NCBI GenBank assembly: GCA_964550345.1
Contig: CAZJYZ010000014.1
Location: 1-64,000 of the forward strand
Origin: JAAEUB01 sp964550345
GTDB lineage: Bacteria; Pseudomonadota; Alphaproteobacteria; Rhodobacterales; Rhodobacteraceae
Length of the DNA stretch: 64,000 nucleotides
Reading direction: 5' to 3'
Both the position numbers and the translations under genes were made by a program. This document shows positions 50,901-59,233 of this stretch, one piece after another; the first letter of the stretch is position 1; each line of letters starts with the position of its first letter. The notes beneath the pieces are model-generated. The model did not search any database. It was not told where the DNA came from and saw nothing but the letters and a program-made list of their open reading frames with translations.

Positions 50901-51869
50901 ATGGCACTTGAAGATGCAAAAAAGCTGGTGGATACGGCACTGACCCGTGAGGGGCTTAAAGGCTTGAGTGCCGAAAACACCTTTGGCGGCATCACCTCGT
51001 TTCTGCGCCGCACCTATACTAAGGATCTGAAGGGCGCAGATTTTGCTGTCACGGGCATCCCGTTTGATCAGGCGGTCACCAACCGGCCCGGCACCCGCCT
51101 TGGCCCACGTGCCATTCGCGAGGCCAGTTCCCTGCAAAGCCCCGATGCGCCCTATGGTTGGGGTTTTGATGTGATCAGCGAGTTTGCCATTGCCGATTAC
51201 GGTGATCTGGCCTTTGATTACGCCCATATCGATCAATTTCCCGCAGCCCTTGAGGCGCATATTACCGGTATTCTGGATCAGGGCGTCGGATGCCTCTCAT
51301 TGGGCGGAGACCATTACATCACCTTCCCGATTCTGCGTGCGCATGCGAAAAAACACGGCCCCCTCAGTCTGTTACAGTTCGATGCTCATACGGATACCTG
51401 GCCCGATGATGACATGAGCCGGGTGGATCATGGCACCATGTTTTATAAAGCGGTGAAAGAAGGGCTGATCGATCCGGCGCGCTCGGTTCAGGTTGGTATC
51501 CGCACCACGAACGAGGACACTTTGGGCGTCAATATTATCGACGCGCGCGAAGTACACGAAACCGGCCCGGTGGCCGTGGCCGAAAAAATCAAGGCTATTC
51601 TGGGGAATCACAAAACCTACCTGACCTTTGATATTGATGGTCTCGATCCGGCTTTTGCGCCGGGCACAGGCACGCCGGTCTGGGGTGGGCTGACCTCGGC
51701 GCAGGCGGCGATTATTCTGCGCGATATTGTTGGGGTGGACGTGATCGGTGGTGATGTGGTCGAGGTTTCTCCGCCATTTGACACGACCGGCGCCACCGCC
51801 ATTGCCGGGGCGCATATTGCCACGGACATCCTGTGCCTGATGGCATGGAACCGGCGGGGGAGTGCGTGA
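50901..51869 (+). CDS. speB: Agmatinase / arginase-family ureohydrolase
   Basis: 322 residues. Binuclear manganese motifs: LGGDHYITFP, QFDAHTDTW and FDIDGLDPAFAPGTGTPV. FDQAVTNRPGTRLGPRAIREAS is the family's N-terminal block. It frees urea from agmatine (to putrescine) or a related guanidino compound; the close M20 amidohydrolase remnant suggests a guanidino/acylamino catabolic unit. TGA/ATG overlap with the next gene. Confidence 0.92.
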   Translation: MALEDAKKLVDTALTREGLKGLSAENTFGGITSFLRRTYTKDLKGADFAVTGIPFDQAVTNRPGTRLGPRAIREASSLQSPDAPYGWGFDVISEFAIADYGDLAFDYAHIDQFPAALEAHITGILDQGVGCLSLGGDHYITFPILRAHAKKHGPLSLLQFDAHTDTWPDDDMSRVDHGTMFYKAVKEGLIDPARSVQVGIRTTNEDTLGVNIIDAREVHETGPVAVAEKIKAILGNHKTYLTFDIDGLDPAFAPGTGTPVWGGLTSAQAAIILRDIVGVDVIGGDVVEVSPPFDTTGATAIAGAHIATDILCLMAWNRRGSA

Positions 51870-52285
51870 TGATTGCAGATATTTTCTTTTTTCTTTTATG
51901 GCTTTTGGCAATTTGGGTCATTTATGTCCGCCTTGCCCCATCCAGCCCGGCGCGCTGGCATGTGGCCCCGCCTGACAGGGCCAAACGGTTCAAAGCCGGG
52001 GTGGTTGAGATCATCCCGGGAAACATCAAAGAGTTTTCGCAACTGTCAGAAATTGCAGCAAAAACCCCACGCACCCGGCGGCTGGCTGGAAGTGTGGATG
52101 AGGGCCGCGTGACTTATATCACCCGCACGCCTTTTTGGGGTTTCCCGGATTACACCACTCTGGCACTGAGCGACGATGATCAGATCACGCTCTATGCCCG
52201 CCTGCGTTTTGGAAAGTCAGATTCTGGCGTCAATGCTGCCCGAATTGGGGACTGGCTCAAACGCCTTGAGGCGCTCAAGGGTTGA
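51869..52285 (+). CDS. DUF1499 family protein
   Basis: 138 residues from ATG 51869, which overlaps the speB stop (ATGA). One N-terminal membrane helix (IADIFFFLLWLLAIWVIYVRL), then DUF1499: FSQLSEIAAKTPRTRRLAGSVDEGRVTYITRTPFWGFPDYTTLAL and the end GKSDSGVNAARIGDWLKRLE. Function unknown. Coupled to speB translation. Confidence 0.88.
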   Translation: MIADIFFFLLWLLAIWVIYVRLAPSSPARWHVAPPDRAKRFKAGVVEIIPGNIKEFSQLSEIAAKTPRTRRLAGSVDEGRVTYITRTPFWGFPDYTTLALSDDDQITLYARLRFGKSDSGVNAARIGDWLKRLEALKG

Positions 52286-52513
52286 AGACTCACAAGAATC
52301 TCCGGTTTCGCGCCACATGGGGTTGTTCAGGCTCATTTCGCAGCGCGCCATAAAAGCGCGGCCATCGACAAACAGGCAAATTTCTTGTCCCAGCTCGACT
52401 CGGCCGCCGTTTTTATCGGTGCAATAACATTCGATAATCCCGCCATCTGGCAGGACGATATCTGCCTGAACCGGCGCGGCCATTAAGGCCAGTATCACTA
52501 CGATCAACCTCAT
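52217..52513 (-). CDS. Small secreted protein, overlapping DUF1499 gene tail-to-tail
   Basis: 98 residues from ATG 52513 (signal peptide MRLIVVILALMAAPVQA). The mature part starts DIVLPDGGIIECYCTDKNGGRVELGQEICLFV and has four Cys (CYC, IC, RC, SC). Its end overlaps the DUF1499 gene by 69 bases on the other strand. I recall similar small Cys-rich proteins in Rhodobacterales but no function. Confidence 0.65.
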   Translation of the reverse strand: MRLIVVILALMAAPVQADIVLPDGGIIECYCTDKNGGRVELGQEICLFVDGRAFMARCEMSLNNPMWRETGDSCESSTLERLKAFEPVPNSGSIDARI

Positions 52514-52576
52514 CCCACTATTATACCACCCAATGCCCCCCTTGACCAATTCCCGCTGATGGGGGACAGGGGGGGC

Positions 52577-53632
52577 ATGGTACCATTGGAAAAACTTGCC
52601 GCGATCACCCAGCGTTTTCAGTTCCTCGAGGCCCGCATGGCCGAGGGGCTTTCGGGCGATGAAATAGCAAAGCTTGGCCGTGAATATGCCGAACTTCGCC
52701 CGGTGGTCGAAGAAATTTCGGCTTATCGCCAGCTCTTGGATGATATCAGCGAGGCCGAGTTGATGCTGGACGATCCGGAAATGCGCGATCTGGCCGAGGA
52801 AGAACTGCCCGATCTGCGCGCACGTCTGCCTGAGGCTGAGCAAGCCATGCGCCTGGTTTTACTACCAAAAGACGCGGCTGATGCGCGCCCGGCAATGATC
52901 GAAATTCGTCCCGGCACCGGTGGGGACGAAGCGGCGCTTTTTGCCGGGGATCTTCTGCGCATGTATCAACGCTTTGCCGAAGGGCAAGGCTGGAAGTTCG
53001 AGATTATTGAAGAAAACGCGACCGAGCTGGGCGGCATCAAGGAAGTCGTGGCGCATATCAAGGGCGAGGGCGTTTTTGCCCGGCTGAAATATGAAAGTGG
53101 CGTGCATAGGGTGCAACGGGTTCCGACAACCGAAAGTGGCGGGCGGGTGCATACCTCGGCGGCTACTGTCGCCGTGTTGCCGGAGGCTGAAGACGTGGAC
53201 ATACAGATAGATGCGGGCGATCTGCGCATTGATACGATGCGCGCATCGGGGTCAGGCGGGCAGCACGTCAACACCACCGATTCCGCCGTGCGCATCACCC
53301 ATATTCCTTCGGGCATCGTTGTGGTTAGCTCGGAAAAAAGTCAGCACCGCAACCGCGAGATCGCCATGCAGGTGCTGAAAGCGCGCCTGTTCGATGCCGA
53401 GCGTCAGCGCGTTGAGGGTGCGCGTGCCGCCGACCGCAAAGCGCAGGTGGGCTCGGGCGACCGGTCCGAGCGCATCCGCACCTATAATTTCCCGCAAGGG
53501 CGCATGACGGACCACCGCATTGGGTTGACGCTTTATAAGCTTGATCAGGTGATGCAGGGCGATCTGGATGAAATCATCGACGCCCTGACAGCCCATGATC
53601 AGGCCATGCAACTGGCCGAGATGGAGGGGTAA
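52577..53632 (+). CDS. prfA: Peptide chain release factor 1
   Basis: 351 residues. GSGGQHVNTTDSAVRI is the universal GGQ peptidyl-hydrolysis motif; the PxT-type stop-codon motif region lies in VPTTESGGRVHTSAATVAV. ATG 52577 gives MVPLEKLAAITQRFQFLEARM; the frame opens at 52559. Its partner methylase prmC follows after 4 bases. Confidence 0.97.
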   Translation: MVPLEKLAAITQRFQFLEARMAEGLSGDEIAKLGREYAELRPVVEEISAYRQLLDDISEAELMLDDPEMRDLAEEELPDLRARLPEAEQAMRLVLLPKDAADARPAMIEIRPGTGGDEAALFAGDLLRMYQRFAEGQGWKFEIIEENATELGGIKEVVAHIKGEGVFARLKYESGVHRVQRVPTTESGGRVHTSAATVAVLPEAEDVDIQIDAGDLRIDTMRASGSGGQHVNTTDSAVRITHIPSGIVVVSSEKSQHRNREIAMQVLKARLFDAERQRVEGARAADRKAQVGSGDRSERIRTYNFPQGRMTDHRIGLTLYKLDQVMQGDLDEIIDALTAHDQAMQLAEMEG

Positions 53633-53636
53633 CCCG

Positions 53637-54491
53637 GTGGCCGGGAATCACCCGGTGACCGGGAACCAGGCTTTGGCGCAGGCTGTTATTACATTGCGAA
53701 ATGCAGACATTAGCGACCCGACGCGCGATGCAAGAATATTGCTGGCCCATGCGATTGGAATTGACCCGGGCCGTTTGACATTGGTGCTGCCTGATGAGGT
53801 TGCACCAAAGGTCTGTGCGGAATTCATGCAAAACGTCACCAACCGGTCACATCATACGCCGATCAGCCATATCATTGGCGGGCGCTGGTTCTACAATCAC
53901 TGGTTTAGCGTGACTGCGGACGTTCTTGACCCACGCCCCGAAACCGAAATCCTTGTTGACCAAGCTCTTAAAGAACCATTTGAAACTGTGCTTGATCTTG
54001 GATTAGGGTCGGGATGTATCCTGTTGACTTTGTTGTCGGAAATGGCTGTGGCGTCAGGGGTTGGTACGGATATATCCCGGCGCGCTTTGGAAATCGCCCG
54101 GACAAATGCAAAGGCTTTAGGGGTGGAAAACCGCGTGGACCTTGTGGAAAGTAACTGGTTTTCGGCGATTAGAGGTGAGTTTGATCTGATCGTTTCCAAC
54201 CCACCCTATATTGCCATGGACGAAATGGCTGGTCTTAGCCGGGAGGTGCGAGACCATGAACCAGCTCTGGCCCTGACCCCGGGCGGGGATGGGCTGGGCG
54301 CTTACAGGGCGATCACGGTCGATGTGATGGAGCACCTTAAACCCGAGGGCCGGTTGATCGTTGAAATCGGCCCAACACAGGCGGTGGTGGTCAAGGACAT
54401 GTTCGATCAGGCGGGGCTGACGGAAATTACTGTTATTACAGACTTAGATGGCCGCGACCGGGTGGTTGAGGGCAGAAAACCGCCTAAATAG
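53637..54491 (+). CDS. prmC: Release factor glutamine methyltransferase
   Basis: 284 residues from GTG 53637, which has GGAGGGG seven bases before it. SAM site LDLGLGSGCILLTLLSE, catalytic FDLIVSNPPYIAMDEM (NPPY). It methylates the Gln of the GGQ motif of RF1, encoded just upstream. The region after GTG has a short repeat (CCGGTGGCCGGGAA / CCGGTGACCGGGAA). Confidence 0.95.
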   Translation: MAGNHPVTGNQALAQAVITLRNADISDPTRDARILLAHAIGIDPGRLTLVLPDEVAPKVCAEFMQNVTNRSHHTPISHIIGGRWFYNHWFSVTADVLDPRPETEILVDQALKEPFETVLDLGLGSGCILLTLLSEMAVASGVGTDISRRALEIARTNAKALGVENRVDLVESNWFSAIRGEFDLIVSNPPYIAMDEMAGLSREVRDHEPALALTPGGDGLGAYRAITVDVMEHLKPEGRLIVEIGPTQAVVVKDMFDQAGLTEITVITDLDGRDRVVEGRKPPK

Positions 54492-54713
54492 GTGTAAACT
54501 TGCCATAGAATGCTACTTTTTGAACGGTTCACGGTGTTTTCACCAATTTTTGCTTGTCTTGGCGTGCTGCCCATGTTTACTGAGTACCCAGCGGCAAGGC
54601 GATGTCTTTCAGACCCCTGACGCTCTATACCCAAAAGTCTGGTGCGGGAAACAAATGCGGCGCATAGCGTCAAAGCTCAGACAGGAAGCCAACAAAGGCT
54701 GGAAACAGGATAC

Positions 54714-55286
54714 ATGAGATCTTCTAAAAATCGTTCGCGCGGTAAGTCTAATCGTAACCGTAGTCCCGGAAATAACCTTAATCGGGTTTTTGATTCATCG
54801 GGGCCCGAAGGCAAAGTGCGCGGAACGCCACAGCAAATTATTGATAAATACAGCCAGTTGGCTCGCGATGCGACGCTGTCGAATGACCGGGTGGCGGCGG
54901 AAAACTTTCAGCAACATGCGGAACATTACACCCGTTTGCTCAGCGAGGCCCAGCGCGCGGCCGAGGCGAAGCGTGTTCAGGCCGAACAGGCGAACCGGGA
55001 TCGTCAGCAACGCGAACGCGAAGAGCGCGAAGCGCGGGCTGCGCGTCAGGAAGCGGCAAGTGCCGCACAGGTGGACGACCCGGCGGAAATGCCACAACCT
55101 TCAGTTCGTGCGGACGAACAACCAAGTGATTCCAAACCGGAAACGGACAATAGCGGTTTGGTGGAAACACCTGAAAGCAAGCCCAAAAAGCGTGCGCCAC
55201 GGGCACGTAAACCAAGGGTTAAGTCCGAGCCTGCAGATAATCCCGGCACGGATGACGCACCGGAAACACCAGAGGCCGCCGAATAG
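54714..55286 (+). CDS. DUF4167 protein (basic/acidic low-complexity)
   Basis: 190 residues. The N-terminal DUF4167 block is clear: NLNRVFDSSGPEGKVRGTPQQIIDKYSQLARDATLSNDRVAAENFQQHAEHYTRLL. A coiled coil rich in Gln/Arg/Glu follows, and a disordered Lys/Arg/Pro tail. The family is confined to alphaproteobacteria and regularly follows prmC; function unknown, nucleic-acid binding suspected from composition. ATG 54714 is chosen over upstream frames because family proteins begin MR(S/P)xxxxR. Confidence 0.93.
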   Translation: MRSSKNRSRGKSNRNRSPGNNLNRVFDSSGPEGKVRGTPQQIIDKYSQLARDATLSNDRVAAENFQQHAEHYTRLLSEAQRAAEAKRVQAEQANRDRQQREREEREARAARQEAASAAQVDDPAEMPQPSVRADEQPSDSKPETDNSGLVETPESKPKKRAPRARKPRVKSEPADNPGTDDAPETPEAAE

Positions 55287-55320
55287 GCGACCTCTTAAGT
55301 TCTTCGTATGAACCTTGGGA

Positions 55321-55824
55321 TTAGTCGGTGCCGCGATACGGCTCGACATATTGCAATGCCATATCCCAGGGGAAGAATATCCAGGTATCCTGACTGACTT
55401 CAGTAATAAAAGTCTCGACCATCGGGCGTCCCTTGGGTTTTGCATAGACTGTGGCGATATGGGCCTTGGGCATCAATTTTTTCACCGCTTCAAGCGTGCG
55501 TCCGGTATCTACCAGATCATCCACTACCAAAATCCCGGTACCGTCCCCGACAATGTCCATGTCCGGAGATTTGATAACTTTGGGTTCTGACTGGGTCTGA
55601 TGGTTGTAGGATTTTACGCTGACCGTATCCACAACGCGAATATCCAGTTCGCGCGCCACGATCATGGCAGGGGCCATGCCCCCGCGTGTAATAGCAACCA
55701 CGGCTTTCCAGGCACCGCCTCCGGGGCCTTGCCCGTCAAGGCGCCAAGCCAGGGCGCGTGAATCCCGGTGCAGCTGATCCCAGCTTACGTGAAACCCCTT
55801 TTCATGGGGCAGGCGCTCGCTCAT
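55321..55824 (-). CDS. gpt: Xanthine (guanine) phosphoribosyltransferase
   Basis: 167 residues; PRPP-binding motif ILVVDDLVDTGRTLEAVKK and KAVVAITRGGMAPAMIVARELDIR, like E. coli Gpt. Purine salvage. Overlaps the fabI stop by 4 bases (TCAT), hence translationally coupled. Confidence 0.93.
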   Translation of the reverse strand: MSERLPHEKGFHVSWDQLHRDSRALAWRLDGQGPGGGAWKAVVAITRGGMAPAMIVARELDIRVVDTVSVKSYNHQTQSEPKVIKSPDMDIVGDGTGILVVDDLVDTGRTLEAVKKLMPKAHIATVYAKPKGRPMVETFITEVSQDTWIFFPWDMALQYVEPYRGTD

Positions 55825-56645
55825 TTTTCTTTCCTTCCGGTAGCCAGGTCGATATCGGGTGAATCCACCGCTTTCATGCCGATGGCATGATAACCGGCAT
55901 CAACATGGTGCACCTCGCCGGAAACACCGCTGCTCAGGTCCGACAACAGGTAAAGCGCCGAATTGCCAACTTCATCAATAGAGACGGTCTTGCGCAGGGG
56001 AGAATTCAACTCGTTCCATTTCAGGATGAAGCGAAAATCACCAATTCCTGAGGCCGCCAGTGTCTTGATCGGCCCGGCGGAAATCGCGTTTACGCGTATG
56101 CTGTCTTTGCCCAGATCTTCGGCTATATAGCGCACGCTGGCCTCAAGGGCGGCCTTTGCGACGCCCATAACATGGTAGTTCGGCATGACTTTTTCGGCGC
56201 CGTAATAGGTCATGGTCAACATGGAGCCACCGTCTTGCATCAGCGCCGCGGCGCGTTTGGCCACAGCGGTGAAGGAATAGACCGAGATATCCATGGTCAT
56301 GCGGAAATTGTCCGGGTTGGTATCGACGTAGCGCCCGCGCAATTGGGTTTTGTCGGAAAATCCGATGGCATGGACAATGAAATCCAGCTTGCCCCACTTT
56401 TCCTCTAGGGTCGCAAAAAGCGCATCCATTGATGCTTCGTCACTGACATCACAGGGCACGATGATGTCGCTGCCAAGGGATTGTGCCAGCGGGGTGACCC
56501 GTTTCAGCACAGCGTCACCCTGATATGAGAAGGCGAGTTCTGCGCCGGCATCTGCCAGAGCTTTGGCTATCCCCCAGGCAATGGACTTGTCATTGGCCAA
56601 TCCCATGATCAGGCCGCGCTTTCCATTCATCAATTGTGCTGACAT
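55821..56645 (-). CDS. fabI: Enoyl-ACP reductase (NADH)
   Basis: 274 residues. N-terminal LIMGLANDKSIAWGIAKAL, catalytic Tyr/Lys in YYGAEKVMPNYHVMGVAKAALE, and the last-step signature SVDEVGNSALYLLSDLSSGVSGE-like. Target of triclosan. Reduces the enoyl group in fatty acid elongation. Forms a two-gene unit with gpt. Confidence 0.96.
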   Translation of the reverse strand: MSAQLMNGKRGLIMGLANDKSIAWGIAKALADAGAELAFSYQGDAVLKRVTPLAQSLGSDIIVPCDVSDEASMDALFATLEEKWGKLDFIVHAIGFSDKTQLRGRYVDTNPDNFRMTMDISVYSFTAVAKRAAALMQDGGSMLTMTYYGAEKVMPNYHVMGVAKAALEASVRYIAEDLGKDSIRVNAISAGPIKTLAASGIGDFRFILKWNELNSPLRKTVSIDEVGNSALYLLSDLSSGVSGEVHHVDAGYHAIGMKAVDSPDIDLATGRKEK

Positions 56646-56754
56646 TCGCTGTTCCCCGCCCTTTAAACTTGCGTTAAATCGGTTTAGGCGATCAGGGCAG
56701 AGCCTTCAAGCCTGACCATTGCGTGGGAGGCAGGAAAACTGACAGGAGCTGTAT

Positions 56755-57360
56755 ATGGGAAAGCGTGGTGGGATATTTGCTGGGGACGATCCGTTTGCGA
56801 TTACACGTACCTGGTTAGAGGAGGCCGCGCGCACCGAGCCGAATGACCCTAATGCCATTGCGTTAGCGACCGTGGATTCTGACGGCTTGCCCAACAACCG
56901 AATGGTGCTTTTGAAAGAGGTCGAGGCGGATGCGTTTGTTTTTTATACAAATTATGAATCGGCCAAGGCGCAGGAACTGGACCTGTCTGGCAAGGCCGCC
57001 TTTGTCATGCACTGGAAAAGTTTGCGCAGGCAAATCCGGGTACGCGGCGAAATAAGCCGTGAGCAGGGGCCTGCCGCAGATACCTATTTTGCCTCGCGTT
57101 CCCTGAAAAGTCGCCTTGGTGCCTGGGCTTCGTACCAAAGTCAGCCACTTGCATCACGCGCGACCTTGATGGCCCGCGTTGCCCGTTTGACGGCTGAGCT
57201 TGGCCCAAACCCGCCGCGCCCCCCGTTTTGGGGCGGTTATCGGCTGCGGCCGGTTGAAATTGAATTTTGGGCCGATGGGGCCTTTCGTTTACATGACCGG
57301 TTCCGTTGGAGCCGCAGGAAAATTGACGATACGTGGGATATTAAGCGTCTTAATCCGTGA
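56755..57360 (+). CDS. pdxH: Pyridoxamine 5'-phosphate oxidase
   Basis: 201 residues. FMN-binding signature NNRMVLLKEVEADAFVFYTNYESAKAQEL and KSLRRQIRVRGEISREQG; C-terminal PPFWGGYRLRPVEIEFWADGAFRLHDRFRW. Makes pyridoxal 5'-phosphate. ATG after AGGAG. Confidence 0.96.
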   Translation: MGKRGGIFAGDDPFAITRTWLEEAARTEPNDPNAIALATVDSDGLPNNRMVLLKEVEADAFVFYTNYESAKAQELDLSGKAAFVMHWKSLRRQIRVRGEISREQGPAADTYFASRSLKSRLGAWASYQSQPLASRATLMARVARLTAELGPNPPRPPFWGGYRLRPVEIEFWADGAFRLHDRFRWSRRKIDDTWDIKRLNP

Positions 57361-57471
57361 TATTCACGTCGCGTGATTTGCAACGTGCCGTAACAGCGGG
57401 ATTTTAACCTTGCATAGAGCTTGGATACCCGCCACACTACCTATTAAGGAATAAATTTCGAAACGGATACT

Positions 57472-58014
57472 ATGTGTAAACAGGACGTCATTACAGAATC
57501 CCGGCAGTTGCACGGATTGGTAAAATGGTTTGATCCCACAAAAGGGTTTGGTTTCATTCTGCCTGCCCAGGGTGGGCCGGATATTTTATTACATGCAAAT
57601 GTTCTTCGAAATTTCGGCCAGTCTTCTGTCGCAGATGGTTCGGCTATTGAAATCTCGGTTATGGAGACTGACAGAGGATTGCAGGCGGTTGAAGTTCTTT
57701 CAATTACGCCACCATCTGAGTCGGACGCAAATTATAGCGAAATGCCCGATGGTGAATTCGTCGGCAATATCGCTGATCTGGAGCTGGAGCCTGCACGGAT
57801 TAAATGGTTCGACAAAGGCAAAGGTTTTGGCTTTGCCAATGTTTTTGGCAATCCGCAGGACGTGTTCATTCATGTTGAGGTATTGCGTCGCTCGGGCCTG
57901 TCCGACCTTCAGGCGGGTGAAGCAATCTGCCTGTCCGCTCAGGACGGAAAGCGCGGTCGCATGGCTGTTCTGGTCAAAACGTGGGATTCAGTGATAAACA
58001 CTGACGGTGACTAA
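57472..58014 (+). CDS. Double cold-shock-domain protein
   Basis: 180 residues with two CSDs: HGLVKWFDPTKGFGFILPAQGGPDILLHANVL and ARIKWFDKGKGFGFANVFGNPQDVFIHVEVL, i.e. RNP1 (KGFGF) and RNP2 (xxFxH) in both, second domain canonical. A short acidic linker joins them. RNA chaperone; the two-CSD form is typical of alphaproteobacteria (CspD/CspR type). An in-frame DUF192 gene follows after 15 bases. Confidence 0.93.
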   Translation: MCKQDVITESRQLHGLVKWFDPTKGFGFILPAQGGPDILLHANVLRNFGQSSVADGSAIEISVMETDRGLQAVEVLSITPPSESDANYSEMPDGEFVGNIADLELEPARIKWFDKGKGFGFANVFGNPQDVFIHVEVLRRSGLSDLQAGEAICLSAQDGKRGRMAVLVKTWDSVINTDGD

Positions 58015-58029
58015 TACCGGACCTGCGAA

Positions 58030-58515
58030 ATGCGCATTCTTCACTCAACGCTTCTGATTCTGTCGGTTTCCTTTTTTGGGGCTTCCGCGATGGCCCAAAC
58101 CTGTGCCGAAGACATCGTGGATCTGCGCGGTAACTGGGGGCAGGCGAGGTTCACGGTTGAGGTCGCAGACGATGACGCCGAACGTAGCCAGGGGCTGATG
58201 TTCAGGCAACAGCTTGGCTCATCTCAAGGTATGTTGTTTGTTTATGAAGAAGTCGGTCACCCGGCCTTCTGGATGAAAAACACCCTGATCCCGCTGGATA
58301 TGCTGTTCATCACGCCGCAGGGCATTGTGCAACATGTTCACCCAATGGCGCGCCCACATGATCTGACGCCGATTTCCGGGGGGGAGGGTGTTTTGCTGGT
58401 GTTGGAAATTGCCGGTGGCATGGCCGCATTGATGGGAATCACGCCGGGGTCGCAGCTGCGCCACCCCTCACTTGAGCCAACAAATGCCATTTGGCCCTGT
58501 GATGAGGCCGATTAG
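58030..58515 (+). CDS. Secreted DUF192 protein
   Basis: 161 residues with signal peptide MRILHSTLLILSVSFFGASAMA. DUF192 core: FTVEVADDDAERSQGLMFRQQL (E…GLM.R), PAFWMKNTLIPLDMLFI (W M x x T x I P L D), and GVLLVLEIAGGMA. Often co-located with cold-shock genes in alphaproteobacteria, as here. Function unknown. Confidence 0.93.
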   Translation: MRILHSTLLILSVSFFGASAMAQTCAEDIVDLRGNWGQARFTVEVADDDAERSQGLMFRQQLGSSQGMLFVYEEVGHPAFWMKNTLIPLDMLFITPQGIVQHVHPMARPHDLTPISGGEGVLLVLEIAGGMAALMGITPGSQLRHPSLEPTNAIWPCDEAD

Positions 58516-58556
58516 GGCTTTTCAAGCGCCATTCCCCTCTGTATTCAGTCCCTCGT

Positions 58557-58633
58557 CGGGGCGTAGCGCAGTCTGGTAGCGCGGCGGTTTTGGGAACCGT
58601 AGGTCGTAAGTTCGAATCTTACCGTCCCGACCA
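58557..58633 (+). tRNA. tRNA-Pro (anticodon UGG)
   Basis: 77 nt with CCA (58631-58633). Acceptor CGGGGCG pairs with CGTCCCG (one wobble), D-arm GCGC..GCGC, anticodon stem GCGGT/ACCGT, loop TTTGGGA (anticodon TGG), T-arm CGTAAGTTCGAATCTTAC. Confidence 0.96.
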
Positions 58634-59233
58634 CTCACACAGGCATTACGAGTTTTCGCGGTCAGTATGACTGCGCGACTGTCTTCACATTGTTACATTG
58701 CCTTCCTGGATTCGATCGCGTGCGATTCGAATCTGATAAGATATGCCTCTGCTGCCCTGCATCGGCCGATGTATACTAATGTTTATGGAAATGGGTGCCA
58801 TTCTTTGTTGTAGAAAAACCGCAAGGGTTCAAATCCTGTAGGGTAATGCGGATTAACAGCAAATAGTTGGAACACCCTGATTCCCCGCCAAGTTTTAAGG
58901 GCGCCGTTATGTCGCGGCCCTGATCAAGATTCGGTTAATTCATCGTCAACAATTTTTTCCTGAAAAAATCAAAATATTCTCGTTGACCTTACCCTCCAAC
59001 CTACGCCATTTTGTCTCCGTTGGCTTGTTGACCGCAATATGTAGTGGTGGCGGTCAGAGGGATAGTAACCAGGACAAAAATTAACCAGCAAAAGGTTGAA
59101 GCCTTCACGTGGGTGACCACTTTGGGCATCCGGTATCCTATCCCTCGGACGCAGCGCGTGTCAGCAAATGTAGAAATAAATTGTGGGGCCACGTCAGAAT
59201 GGACCTCGCATAGGGAAAAAGGATACCGGGGCA
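58634..59233. other. 600-bp gene-free region between tRNA-Pro and nrdJ
   Basis: No convincing gene. It contains a T-arm-like word GGGTTCAAATCC (about 58825-58840) that may be a decayed tRNA fragment, and a perfect palindrome ATTTTTTC-CT-GAAAAAAT at 58952-58969. CCGCAATATGTAGTGG near 59030-59046 recalls half an NrdR box. Leader and promoter of nrdJ lie here. Confidence 0.4.
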
